From Planctomycetota bacterium (GTDB lineage Bacteria; Planctomycetota; PLA2; JAEUHO01): DNA of 64,000 nt. The notes beneath the pieces were generated by a model, which had not been told where the DNA came from, made no database searches, and saw only the letters and a program-made list of their open reading frames with translations. Positions within the stretch are counted from its first letter, which is position 1, and every line of letters starts with the position of its first letter. The DNA is taken from NCBI GenBank assembly GCA_020851795.1, contig JADZCA010000010.1, positions 1-64,000 on the forward strand, written 5' to 3'. A program made the translations under genes and the position numbers. Positions 9,323-16,756 of the stretch are shown in pieces.

Positions 9323-10429
9323 TCAAGCACGCCGGAATCGGTCCGGCGAGACCGCGGCGAGCGACGGGTCCACGTCGCCCAAGGCCGCGCGCGCGGCCAG
9401 CTCGCCCGTCCACTCGCACAGCAGGATGCCGTTGCGGAAGTGGCCGGTCGCCAGCACGAGCCCCGGGCTTCCGCCGACCGGGCCGATGGCGGGGAGCAGG
9501 TCGGGCAGCCGCGGGCGGAACCCTGCCCACGCTTCGGTCCGGGGCAGGCCCTCGACCTCGGGCACGAGGCCCGCCGCGGTGGCCTGCAGGCGGCGCAGCA
9601 CGTCCGGGTCGAGGTGGCGGTCGAGCCCGACCTCCTCGGCCGTCGTCCCGATCACGATCCCGTGGCCGTCCTGCGGCACGAGGTAGGCGGGGCCGCGCTT
9701 GACGATGCGCCCGAGGAACCCGTCGGGGGCGGCGACGCGCACCATCTGCCCCTTCACGGGGACGAGGGGCAGCGTGACCCCGGTGGCGGCCGTCAGGTCG
9801 CTCGACCACACGCCCGCCGCCACCACGACGGCGTCGGCCTCGACGTCACCCGCCGCGGTGCGGACGCCGACGACCCGCTCGCCGCGACGGAGCAGGCCGA
9901 GCGCCGCGGTTCCGCGTCGCGTCTCGACGAGCTCGCGTCGGCACGCGGTCTCGAGCGCGCGCCAGAGGGCGCGGTTGTCCAGCCGCGCCTCGGGGACGTG
10001 CAGCGCGGCGCGCACCGCGGGCCCGACCCGCCGCTCGACGCGGCGCGCCTCGTCGCCCGAGAGCATCCGCGAGTCGAGCCCGGCGCTGCGGTGGAACTCG
10101 CCCCGGGCCTCGAGCGGGGCCACCTCCCCCTCGTCGAGCGCCACGAGGAGGGTGCCCGTCGTCCGGAACGCGAGCGGGACGTGGGTGGTCCTCTCGAGCT
10201 CGGCCACCACCCCCGGCCAGCGCTGCATCGCGGCGTGGGCGAGGCGGAACAGCGGCCCGTCGGCGGCGCTCTCGCTGCCGATGCCGAGGATCCCGCCGGC
10301 GGCCCAGGACGCCTCGCGGGCGTCGGGGCTGGCGTCGAGCACCACCACGGCCGCGCCGCGGCGGGCGAGCGCCCGGGCGGTGGCGAGGCCGATCACGCCG
10401 GCCCCGACGACGACGACGCGCGTTCCCAT
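9323..10429 (-). CDS. thiO: FAD-dependent glycine/D-amino-acid oxidase (ThiO-like)
   Basis: The product is a 368-residue DAO-family flavoenzyme. The N-terminal Rossmann motif is VVVVGAGVIGLATARALARR. The middle has VVVAAGVWSSDL and VPVKGQMVRV, and the C-terminus has LVLATGHFRNGILL, in which G-H-[FY]-R-N-G-I-L-L is the ThiO hallmark. ThiO oxidises glycine to the imine used for the thiazole ring of thiamine. No other thiamine gene is nearby, so a role in oxidising an imported amine or amino acid with the neighbouring pot transporter cannot be excluded. ATG 10429 lacks a ribosome binding site; TAGAAC lies 6 nt upstream. Confidence 0.8.
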   Translation of the reverse strand: MGTRVVVVGAGVIGLATARALARRGAAVVVLDASPDAREASWAAGGILGIGSESAADGPLFRLAHAAMQRWPGVVAELERTTHVPLAFRTTGTLLVALDEGEVAPLEARGEFHRSAGLDSRMLSGDEARRVERRVGPAVRAALHVPEARLDNRALWRALETACRRELVETRRGTAALGLLRRGERVVGVRTAAGDVEADAVVVAAGVWSSDLTAATGVTLPLVPVKGQMVRVAAPDGFLGRIVKRGPAYLVPQDGHGIVIGTTAEEVGLDRHLDPDVLRRLQATAAGLVPEVEGLPRTEAWAGFRPRLPDLLPAIGPVGGSPGLVLATGHFRNGILLCEWTGELAARAALGDVDPSLAAVSPDRFRRA

Positions 10430-10435
10430 GGCGCC

Positions 10436-10441
10436 GTTCTA
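10436..10441 (-). promoter_or_regulatory. Candidate -10 element (TAGAAC), leaderless
   Basis: TAGAAC on the minus strand ends 6 nt before the thiO ATG. It is the weakest match of the set because the last base is C rather than T. Confidence 0.3.
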
Positions 10442-10561
10442 CGCCGTGAGCCCGCGGCGCTGAGGAAAGACGAGGCCGAGCGTGCGCCGCCCGGCGGGCG
10501 GGATCCGGGCGGGACGCGGGGCCGCCTCCCGGGCGCGCGGTGCGCCGTCCTTGATCGGGCC

Positions 10562-10591
10562 TTGATGGACGCCCATCGGCTCCCTTACACT
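10562..10591 (+). promoter_or_regulatory. Promoter of the porin gene (TTGATG / TACACT)
   Basis: TTGATG (10562-10567) and TACACT (10586-10591) are separated by 18 bp, a good sigma-70-type spacing. The transcript would have a leader of about 50 nt that contains a hairpin and a GGGAGGA ribosome binding site before the ATG at 10652. Confidence 0.6.
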
Positions 10592-10610
10592 CCCCCCCGG
10601 TTGGGCACCT

Positions 10611-10631
10611 CCTCTCGCGGTCCGCGAGAGG
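10611..10631 (+). promoter_or_regulatory. Hairpin in the porin mRNA leader
   Basis: Perfect 10-bp arms, cctctcgcgg (10611-10620) and ccgcgagagg (10622-10631), flank a single T. In RNA this would fold as a stem of about 8 bp with a small loop, 9 nt before the GGGAGGA site. It could stabilise the abundant porin mRNA or tune its translation. Confidence 0.5.
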
Positions 10632-10651
10632 GCCCCCCGGGAGGACCGTCG

Positions 10652-12160
10652 ATGCGTACGTCGATGGCCGTCTTCGCCTGCGTCCTCGCAGCAGGCATCG
10701 CGACGGCCGGTTCCGTGTTCGGCGACGAGGGCAGTGACCTGCGCGGCGAGCTCGACGCGCTCAAGCGCAAGGTCGCGGAGCAGGAGCGCGCGCTGCGCGC
10801 GATGGAAGGCAAGTCGCAGACGAGCGACGAGGTCGAGGCGGCGGTGGCCCGCTACCTCGCGCAGACCCCGGACGCCAAGTTCGTCGGCGGCGCCGACGGC
10901 GGCAAGGCCGGCTTCCCGCTGGGCAAGAAGCCCTTCATCTCCGAGGGCCCCAACAAGCTCGAGATCGGCGCGCGCTGGCAGGTCCGCTACGAGGCGTTCC
11001 TGTACTCGAACGACGCGGTCGGGGTGGTCGGCGACGGCGCGACGCCCGAGAACTTCACGGTCACCGACGCCGCGCCGCGCGACCGCTCGGGCTTCGAGCT
11101 CGAGCGCCTGCTGCTCGACTTCGGCGGCACGATCTTCTGCCCCGACATCTCCTACCTGATGCAGTTCGACTTCGACACCGACAGCGGGTCGGGCATCCAG
11201 AAGCGCTTCGCCTACCTCGACTGGAAGTACTCGGGCGAGCACCACCTCCGCGCCGGCGCCGACCGCGCCCCGTACGGCTACGAGCCCAACAACTCGTCGG
11301 GCGCGCTGGCCTTCGTGGACCGCAGCATCGTCGGCACGGCCTTCGACATCGGCTGGCACACCGGCGTGACGGCGTGGGGCTACTTCGGCCCCTGCGACTG
11401 CCCCAAGCAGTTCCTCTACAAGGTCCAGCTGTCCAACGGCGAGGGCCGCATCGACCAGGAGGGCGGCTCCTCCGCCGGCTCGGTGTTCAACCGCGACGCG
11501 CGCGACACCTACTCCGACCAGCCGATGATCTCCGGCATGCTCGAGTGGGTCATCACCTGCGACGAGTTCAAGTGGGACGAGGTGGACCACCGCGACTGCG
11601 ACAAGCGGTGCCAGCTCCAGGCGGCGGTGGGCGTCTCGGGCTACTACGAGAACGACGACGACACCCAGCACAACGGCTGGGGCAACCTGACCCTGCGCTC
11701 CACCGGCCGCGCGGAGCGCACGGGCCTCAACGCGTGGTTCCGCGCCGCGTGGCAGGGATGGACCTTCCTCGCCGAGGGCTTCCAGCGCTCGATCGACTAC
11801 ACGAGCGGCGCGCCCGAGCAGACCGACGTGGGCCTGCACGGGCTGCTCCACTACCGCTTCGCCGACTCGAACTGGGGCCTCGGCGTGCGCGCCGGCGTGA
11901 TCTGGATCGACGACGACTACACGAGCCTCGCGATCGGCCAGAACGCGCCCGTCGAGTTCGCGGACACGATCTCGGAGTTCGGCGTCGTCGTGAACTACTT
12001 CTTCTGGAACCACAACAACAAGCTCACGGCCGACGTGAACTGGGTCCAGGACAACTCCGGCGTGAACACCACGACGCAGGGGTACATGTGGGGGACGAGC
12101 CGCGGCGTCGTCATCGAGGACGGCGTGATGCTCCGCGTGCAGTGGCAGGTCATGTTCTAG
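10652..12160 (+). CDS. Outer-membrane porin, phosphate-selective porin O/P-like
   Basis: The product has 502 residues. ATG 10652 has GGGAGGA upstream. A signal peptide (MAVFACVLAAGIATAGSVFG) is followed by a coiled-coil segment (about residues 25-55, DLRGELDALKRKVAEQERAL) that probably trimerises. From about residue 95 there are amphipathic beta strands: LEIGARWQVRYEAFLYSND, LERLLLDFGGTI and ISYLMQFDFDTDSG. The chain ends VMLRVQWQVMF, with the C-terminal aromatic residue typical of beta barrels. A Cys-rich loop (CDEFKWDEVDHRDCDKRCQL) is unusual for a porin and may hold disulfides. Substrate specificity cannot be read from sequence. A small lipoprotein gene follows 11 nt downstream. Confidence 0.82.
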   Translation: MRTSMAVFACVLAAGIATAGSVFGDEGSDLRGELDALKRKVAEQERALRAMEGKSQTSDEVEAAVARYLAQTPDAKFVGGADGGKAGFPLGKKPFISEGPNKLEIGARWQVRYEAFLYSNDAVGVVGDGATPENFTVTDAAPRDRSGFELERLLLDFGGTIFCPDISYLMQFDFDTDSGSGIQKRFAYLDWKYSGEHHLRAGADRAPYGYEPNNSSGALAFVDRSIVGTAFDIGWHTGVTAWGYFGPCDCPKQFLYKVQLSNGEGRIDQEGGSSAGSVFNRDARDTYSDQPMISGMLEWVITCDEFKWDEVDHRDCDKRCQLQAAVGVSGYYENDDDTQHNGWGNLTLRSTGRAERTGLNAWFRAAWQGWTFLAEGFQRSIDYTSGAPEQTDVGLHGLLHYRFADSNWGLGVRAGVIWIDDDYTSLAIGQNAPVEFADTISEFGVVVNYFFWNHNNKLTADVNWVQDNSGVNTTTQGYMWGTSRGVVIEDGVMLRVQWQVMF

Positions 12161-12171
12161 GAGCGACGCCC

Positions 12172-12336
12172 ATGAAGACCCTGAGCCGCCTCCTCCTCTC
12201 CTGCACGGCGCTCGCCCTCGTGGGCGCCCTCTCCGGCTGCTGCTCGGACTGCGAGAAGCCGCCGCCCTGCTGCCCCAAGGCGAAGGCGCCCGACGCGGCG
12301 CCCGCGCCCGCGCCGACTCCCGCCCCGGCGAAGTAG
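12172..12336 (+). CDS. Small cysteine-rich lipoprotein, 54 aa
   Basis: The product starts at ATG 12172 with TAGGAGCG as its ribosome binding site, overlapping the porin stop. A signal peptide (LLLSCTALALVGALSGC) ends in a lipobox, LSGC, and is followed by CSDCEKPPPCCPK and a Pro/Ala tail. Five Cys residues follow the lipidated one closely and may bind metal or form disulfides. Co-transcription with the porin suggests a periplasmic or outer-membrane accessory. It is too small to place in a family. Confidence 0.7.
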   Translation: MKTLSRLLLSCTALALVGALSGCCSDCEKPPPCCPKAKAPDAAPAPAPTPAPAK

Positions 12337-12347
12337 CGGCACGATCC

Positions 12348-12381
12348 GCGTCCGCGGCCGCCTCCGCGCGGCCGCGGACGC
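12348..12381. terminator. Terminator-like hairpin between convergent genes
   Basis: Perfect 14-bp arms, gcgtccgcggccgc (12348-12361) and gcggccgcggacgc (12368-12381), flank a 6-nt loop. It sits 12 nt after the lipoprotein stop and 8 nt from the kinase stop, so it can end transcription from both sides. There is no T-run. Confidence 0.75.
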
Positions 12382-12388
12382 TCGCTCG

Positions 12389-14350
12389 TCAGGCTCGCCG
12401 GTCGAGCACGGCGCGCACCCGTCGGGCGAGCTCGGCCGGCGTGAAGGGCTTGGGCAGGAGGTCCTCGGCCGACGGGACCGCCGCCCCGCCCTGCGCCGTG
12501 TCGTGGAAGCCCGACACGAAGAGCACGCGCGTCGTCGGGCGGATCGCCTGCACGCGACGCGCGACCTCGGGGCCCGACATCCCGGGCATCACCACGTCGG
12601 CGACGAGCAGGTGGATCGGCCCCGCGTGGTCGCGGGCGACCTGCACCGCCGTGGCGGGCGCGTCCGCCGAGAGCACGCGGTAGCCCGCGTCCTCGAGCGC
12701 GCGCGAGAGCACGTCGCGGACGGGCTCGTCGTCGTCCACCACGAGCACCGTCTCGTCGCCGCGCGGCACGCGCGCGGGCGGCGGGCGCGGGGCCGCGGGC
12801 TCGGCGCCGGCCGTGGCGCGCGGGAGCCGGACGCGGAACGTCGAGCCCCGGCCCGGGACGCTCTCGACGTCGATGCGCCCGCCCGCCCGCTCGACGATCC
12901 CGTAGCAGATCGCGAGCCCGAGCCCGCTCCCGCCCGAGGGCGACTTCGTGGTGAAGAACGGCTCGAAGACGCGCGGGAGCACGTCGGCCGGGATGCCGAC
13001 CCCCTGGTCCTCGACGACGAGCTCGACCCACGGGCGGGGCGTCGCCTCGGGCGGCGTGGCGGCGGTCGCGACCGCCTCGAGGCCGCGCAGTGCGACGCGC
13101 ACGGGCCCGCCGGCGGGCATCGCGTCGCGCGCGTTGACGACGAGGTTGACCACGACCTGCTCGAGCTGCGCGGGGTCGATCTCGACCGGCAGCGGGGCCG
13201 GTGCGCGGCGCAGGTCGAGGGTCACGGCGCCGCCGAGCAGCCGCGCCAGCATCGGCTCGAGCCCCGCGGTCAGCGCGTCGAGGTCCACGACCTGCGGGCG
13301 CGTCCGGTCGCGCCGCGCGAAGGTCAGGAGCTGGCGCGTCAGCGCCGTGGCGCGGTCGGCCGCCTCGCGGATCGGGCCGGTGTCGCGGCGCAGCGGGCTC
13401 CCCTCGGGCAGCCTCGCCTCGAGCAGCTGCGTGTAGCCGAGGATCGCCGTGAGGAGGTTGTTGAAGTCGTGCGCGACGCCGCCGGCCAGCCGGCCGACGG
13501 CCTCCATCTTCTGCGCCTGGACGAGCGCGGCCTCCATGCGCTTGCGCTCGGTCACGTCGGTGGAGACGCCGAGCACGCACGGCTCGCCCCCGTCGTGGAA
13601 CGTGAAGGGGATCTTGATCGTGTCGAGCACGCGCGTGCGGCCCGTCGCGTCGGTGAGCACCTCCTCGCGGATCGTCTTCGGGCGGCCGCTGCGGATCACC
13701 TCGAGGTCGTCGTTGCGGAAGTGGCGGACCTCCTCCTCGGTCGCGGTGAAGTCGGCGTCGCGACGCCCGTGCAGCCCCTCGACCGTGGTCCCGTAGGCGC
13801 GCGCCACCGCCTCGTTGACGAGGACGAAGCGGCCCTCGGTGTCCTTGGCGAAGATGAACTGGGGGACGAGGTCCACGATGCGCCGCAGCCGCCGCTCGCC
13901 CTCGCGCACCGCGGCCTCCGCGGCGCGCCGGGGCGACAGGTCCTCCACGACCGCGACGAGGACGCGCCCCGTCCCGCCGGCGACCACCGCCAACGAGACG
14001 GCGCCCGCCAGCTCGCGGCCCTCGCGGTGGAGCAGCGGCGACTCGAAGCGCCGCGTCTGCCCGAGCGCGTCGGCGCGGCCGACGAAGGCGAGGATCCGCG
14101 CCCGCGCCGGCTCCCGGACGTGGGCGGGCGCGAGCAGGTCGAGGCCGTCGCGGCCCGTCGCCTCGGCGGCGGTCCACCCGAACAGCGCGTGCGCCGCGTG
14201 GTTCCACGCGACCACGCGCGCGGCGGCGTCGAGCACGAGCGTCGCGGCGGGCAGCGCGTCGAGGAGCGCGGGGGTGGGCACGAGCGCGGCCGGCGCGGCG
14301 CCGACCGCCGGCGCACCTGCGTGACCCCGCTCGACCCGTTCGTCGGTCAC
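12389..14350 (-). CDS. PAS-PAS hybrid histidine kinase with receiver domain
   Basis: The product has 653 residues. I start at GTG 14350, preceded by GGAG; the frame upstream is only an overlap with the neighbouring gene. It is soluble. The order is PAS 1 (about residues 25-140), PAS 2 (about 155-275, with FIFAKDTEGRFVLVNEA), HisKA (LAGGVAHDFNNLLTAILGYT, phospho-acceptor His near 294), HATPase (VNLVVNARDAMPAGG, GVGIP, GGSGLGLAIC) and a C-terminal receiver (VLVVDDDEPVRDVL, LLVADVVMPG, phospho-acceptor Asp near 584). There is no output domain, so the partner is elsewhere. It follows the coiled-coil gene with a 47-bp gap and may share its operon. Confidence 0.88.
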   Translation of the reverse strand: MTDERVERGHAGAPAVGAAPAALVPTPALLDALPAATLVLDAAARVVAWNHAAHALFGWTAAEATGRDGLDLLAPAHVREPARARILAFVGRADALGQTRRFESPLLHREGRELAGAVSLAVVAGGTGRVLVAVVEDLSPRRAAEAAVREGERRLRRIVDLVPQFIFAKDTEGRFVLVNEAVARAYGTTVEGLHGRRDADFTATEEEVRHFRNDDLEVIRSGRPKTIREEVLTDATGRTRVLDTIKIPFTFHDGGEPCVLGVSTDVTERKRMEAALVQAQKMEAVGRLAGGVAHDFNNLLTAILGYTQLLEARLPEGSPLRRDTGPIREAADRATALTRQLLTFARRDRTRPQVVDLDALTAGLEPMLARLLGGAVTLDLRRAPAPLPVEIDPAQLEQVVVNLVVNARDAMPAGGPVRVALRGLEAVATAATPPEATPRPWVELVVEDQGVGIPADVLPRVFEPFFTTKSPSGGSGLGLAICYGIVERAGGRIDVESVPGRGSTFRVRLPRATAGAEPAAPRPPPARVPRGDETVLVVDDDEPVRDVLSRALEDAGYRVLSADAPATAVQVARDHAGPIHLLVADVVMPGMSGPEVARRVQAIRPTTRVLFVSGFHDTAQGGAAVPSAEDLLPKPFTPAELARRVRAVLDRRA

Positions 14351-14397
14351 GGCCGTCGCTCCGTCGTCGCCGCCGCGAGGGGCGGCGACGCCCCCCG

Positions 14398-15186
14398 CTA
14401 CTTCGTCGGCGTCGTGCCCTCGACGCGCTCCCGCAGCGCCTTGACGAGGCCGCGCAGCTCGGCCACCTCCGCGCGGAGCCTGTCCACCTCGCGGCGCAGC
14501 GCGTCGCCGCCCGCCTGGGCGGCGTCCTTCGCCTTGCGCGCCGCCGGGTCGGCCGCGGCGCGCGCGGCCTCGGCCAGCTGCGCCGCCGCGCGCTGCACCT
14601 CGGCCGCCTCGTCGGCAGCCCGCTTGGCGGCGGTGAGCAGCTCCTGCGCGGCGGCCTCCTTGCCGTCGGCCCAGAGGTCGGCCGCCTTCGCCTCGGCATC
14701 CTTGCGCTTCTGCTGCAGCTCGACGAGGCGGCGCTCGAGCTCCTTCTGCTTGCGCGCCAGCGGCTCGCGGTCGGCCCCGGCCTCGACCTTCGCGCGCAGC
14801 GACGCGGCGAGGGCCTCGGCCTCCTTCCACAGCGCGGCCGCCTCCTGGATCCGCTTCTCGGCGTCCTCGGGCTTGCCCGCGTCGCGGAGGCGGTGGGCCT
14901 CCTTCTCGACGTCGGCACTGCGCGCGCGCAGCTCCTCGACGCGGCGCTCGGCCTCGCCCCGCGCTTCGCGCGCGAAGAGCTCGGCCCGCAGCCGCCACGA
15001 CTCGGCGATCGTCTTGGCGCCCTCGACGCGCTTGCCCGCCTCGAGCAGCGCCTTGCCCTCGCGTTCGAGCCGCTCGGCCCGCGCGCCGAGGCCCTCCTCG
15101 CCCTCGCCGGCCCGCACCGACGGAGCCGACCACGATGTCGCGACGACGATCGCGACCCCGAGCGCCGCGCAGAGACGAAACGCCAT
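14398..15186 (-). CDS. Exported coiled-coil protein of unknown function
   Basis: The product has 262 residues. ATG 15186 has GGGAG upstream. A signal peptide (FRLCAALGVAIVVATSWSAPSVRA) is followed by almost uninterrupted alpha-helical coiled coil made of Ala/Glu/Lys/Arg heptads, such as RRVEELRARSADVEKEAHRL and LARKQKELERRLVELQQKRK. No Cys pairs or catalytic motifs are visible. It lies immediately upstream of the hybrid kinase gene in the same direction; an envelope-associated structural or sensing role is only a guess. Confidence 0.7.
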   Translation of the reverse strand: MAFRLCAALGVAIVVATSWSAPSVRAGEGEEGLGARAERLEREGKALLEAGKRVEGAKTIAESWRLRAELFAREARGEAERRVEELRARSADVEKEAHRLRDAGKPEDAEKRIQEAAALWKEAEALAASLRAKVEAGADREPLARKQKELERRLVELQQKRKDAEAKAADLWADGKEAAAQELLTAAKRAADEAAEVQRAAAQLAEAARAAADPAARKAKDAAQAGGDALRREVDRLRAEVAELRGLVKALRERVEGTTPTK

Positions 15187-15228
15187 GGCGATCTCCCGGG
15201 GAGTCGTCCGAGGGGCTCCCGGTGTGCG

Positions 15229-15234
15229 AGTCTA
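15229..15234 (-). promoter_or_regulatory. Candidate -10 element (TAGACT)
   Basis: TAGACT on the minus strand leaves a 42-nt leader with GGGAG before the coiled-coil gene. Confidence 0.4.
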
Positions 15235-15339
15235 GCCCCCCGACCACGGCAGCCGCGAGCGGGGCCGTGGCCGACCGGGGGGACGTCGGGCGCACGACGG
15301 GTCACCCGTCGCGGGCGTCCCGGGCCCCGGCCACCGCGC

Positions 15340-15345
15340 TACCTT
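15340..15345 (+). promoter_or_regulatory. Candidate -10 element (TACCTT)
   Basis: TACCTT precedes a leader of about 27 nt with GAGGTC before GTG 15373. It is divergent from the TAGACT element at 15229-15234. Confidence 0.35.
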
Positions 15346-15372
15346 GGGGCACGTCCCCGCCGTCGAGGTCTC

Positions 15373-16665
15373 GTGCGTCGTCTCGCGTCCCTCGTCCTCC
15401 CGGCCGTCGCGCTCGCGTGCGTCCTGCCCGCGCGCGCCGACGGGCCGCCCGTCGCGCCGCCGCGGCCGGAGCCCGCGGCGACGCCGCGCGCCGCGCTCGA
15501 GGCGGCGCTGACGCCCGACCTGCGCGGCGAGCTCGCCTTCCTCGAGCACCTCGGGTGGCAGCTCGTCGAGGACCCGTCGGTGCAGGACGTCACGGTCGTC
15601 GAGGGCCGGCCGGGGTTCCGCGCGTCGATCGACGAGGCGCGCGCCGCGGGCGACCTGCGGATCCGCGTGCCGGCGGGCCGCGGGGCCGCCGTCGCGCCCG
15701 CGCTCGCGCGCGTGCTCCCCGCCACGGCCGACGGCGTCGGGAGCCGCGTGGCGTGGCAGCAGCGGCTGCGCCCCGCCGCCGAGGCCGTCGGGCGTCGCCT
15801 GGGCGCCGCCGCGGACGCGGGCGTCTACAAGTTCCCCCGCCTGCTCGGCATCACGTCGCCGCTGTTCATGTTCAGCCCGCCGGGGACGTCGTGGGTGGAG
15901 CGGGGCGAGGGCGTGTGGGTCCCGCGCGGGTCGTCGGCCGCCGCGCTGCTCGACTTCGAGTCGAAGCCGTCGCTCGCAGAGTGCCTCGTCGGCCAGACGG
16001 TGATGATCCTCACGATGCAGCGCGAGCTGCTCGGCGACGCGGCGTTCGACGAGGCCTACGAGCCCGACGCGGTCGCGCTCGGGCCGCTGCCCGGTTTCCA
16101 CGCCACCCCGCTGGGCCGCCACCTCGCCGACACCTCGACCTCGCCGTGGCAGGCGCTCGTCGTGCGCTCGAGCGAGGTGGGCACGGCGGACGCGGGCTCG
16201 CTCATCGGCCGCTACGGCGCGGCCGCCTTCCACGGGATGACCGGGCTCCTGCGCGACCAGGCCGGCACCGACCGCTGCAACGAGAACATCGTCGTCGTGT
16301 CGATCTCGGCCGCCGCGGCGGAGGCGTTCCGCACGCAGGGCTTCGCGCGCATCGGCACGCTCACGCAGGAGTGGCTCGACCTCGCGACGGCCGAGCGGGG
16401 CAAGTTCATGACCGCGGCGAAGGCCGCGCCGATCCGCCGGCGCATCGCCGAGATCCGCGCCGACCCCGTGCTCGCGGAGCTGCGCGTCTACATCCACCCC
16501 TACGGCATCACGACCGTGCTCGACGTGGCGGAGAAGAAGCTCAAGCGCGACAAGCGCAACCTCGAGCTGTTCCCGTACCTCTCCGGGCGCGACGACGAGC
16601 TCTACCAGCGCTACCGCCGCGTCTGGAAGGCGCGCTTCCTGCGCGGCGCGCCCGTGCCGCGCTGA
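15373..16665 (+). CDS. Exported protein, possible Tgl-like transglutaminase
   Basis: The product has 430 residues. I chose GTG 15373 (GAGGTC upstream) because it opens a good signal peptide (LASLVLPAVALACVLPARA). The central part resembles the Bacillus Tgl spore-coat transglutaminase: a Cys in LAECLVGQTVMI followed by a helix ending in LLGDAAFDEAYE, then LGPLPGFHATPLG and a His in AAAFHGMTGLL. If the resemblance holds, that Cys would be the nucleophile for protein crosslinking in the envelope. The similarity is from memory and weak; otherwise the family is unknown. The C-terminus (LRVYIHPYGITTVLDVAEKK) is well conserved in style and shows no membrane segment. Confidence 0.5.
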   Translation: MRRLASLVLPAVALACVLPARADGPPVAPPRPEPAATPRAALEAALTPDLRGELAFLEHLGWQLVEDPSVQDVTVVEGRPGFRASIDEARAAGDLRIRVPAGRGAAVAPALARVLPATADGVGSRVAWQQRLRPAAEAVGRRLGAAADAGVYKFPRLLGITSPLFMFSPPGTSWVERGEGVWVPRGSSAAALLDFESKPSLAECLVGQTVMILTMQRELLGDAAFDEAYEPDAVALGPLPGFHATPLGRHLADTSTSPWQALVVRSSEVGTADAGSLIGRYGAAAFHGMTGLLRDQAGTDRCNENIVVVSISAAAAEAFRTQGFARIGTLTQEWLDLATAERGKFMTAAKAAPIRRRIAEIRADPVLAELRVYIHPYGITTVLDVAEKKLKRDKRNLELFPYLSGRDDELYQRYRRVWKARFLRGAPVPR

Positions 16666-16714
16666 CGCACGGCGGCGTGCGGGGCCCGGGGGTCGACGCC
16701 GCGACGACGCCGGG

Positions 16715-16720
16715 TAGCCT
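16715..16720 (+). promoter_or_regulatory. Candidate -10 element (TAGCCT) for the tricorn-like gene
   Basis: TAGCCT precedes a leader of about 30 nt carrying GGAGGT before ATG 16757. Confidence 0.35.
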
Positions 16721-16756
16721 CCTGCGTCCCGCGCCGCGCGCGGGCCCGGAGGTCCC

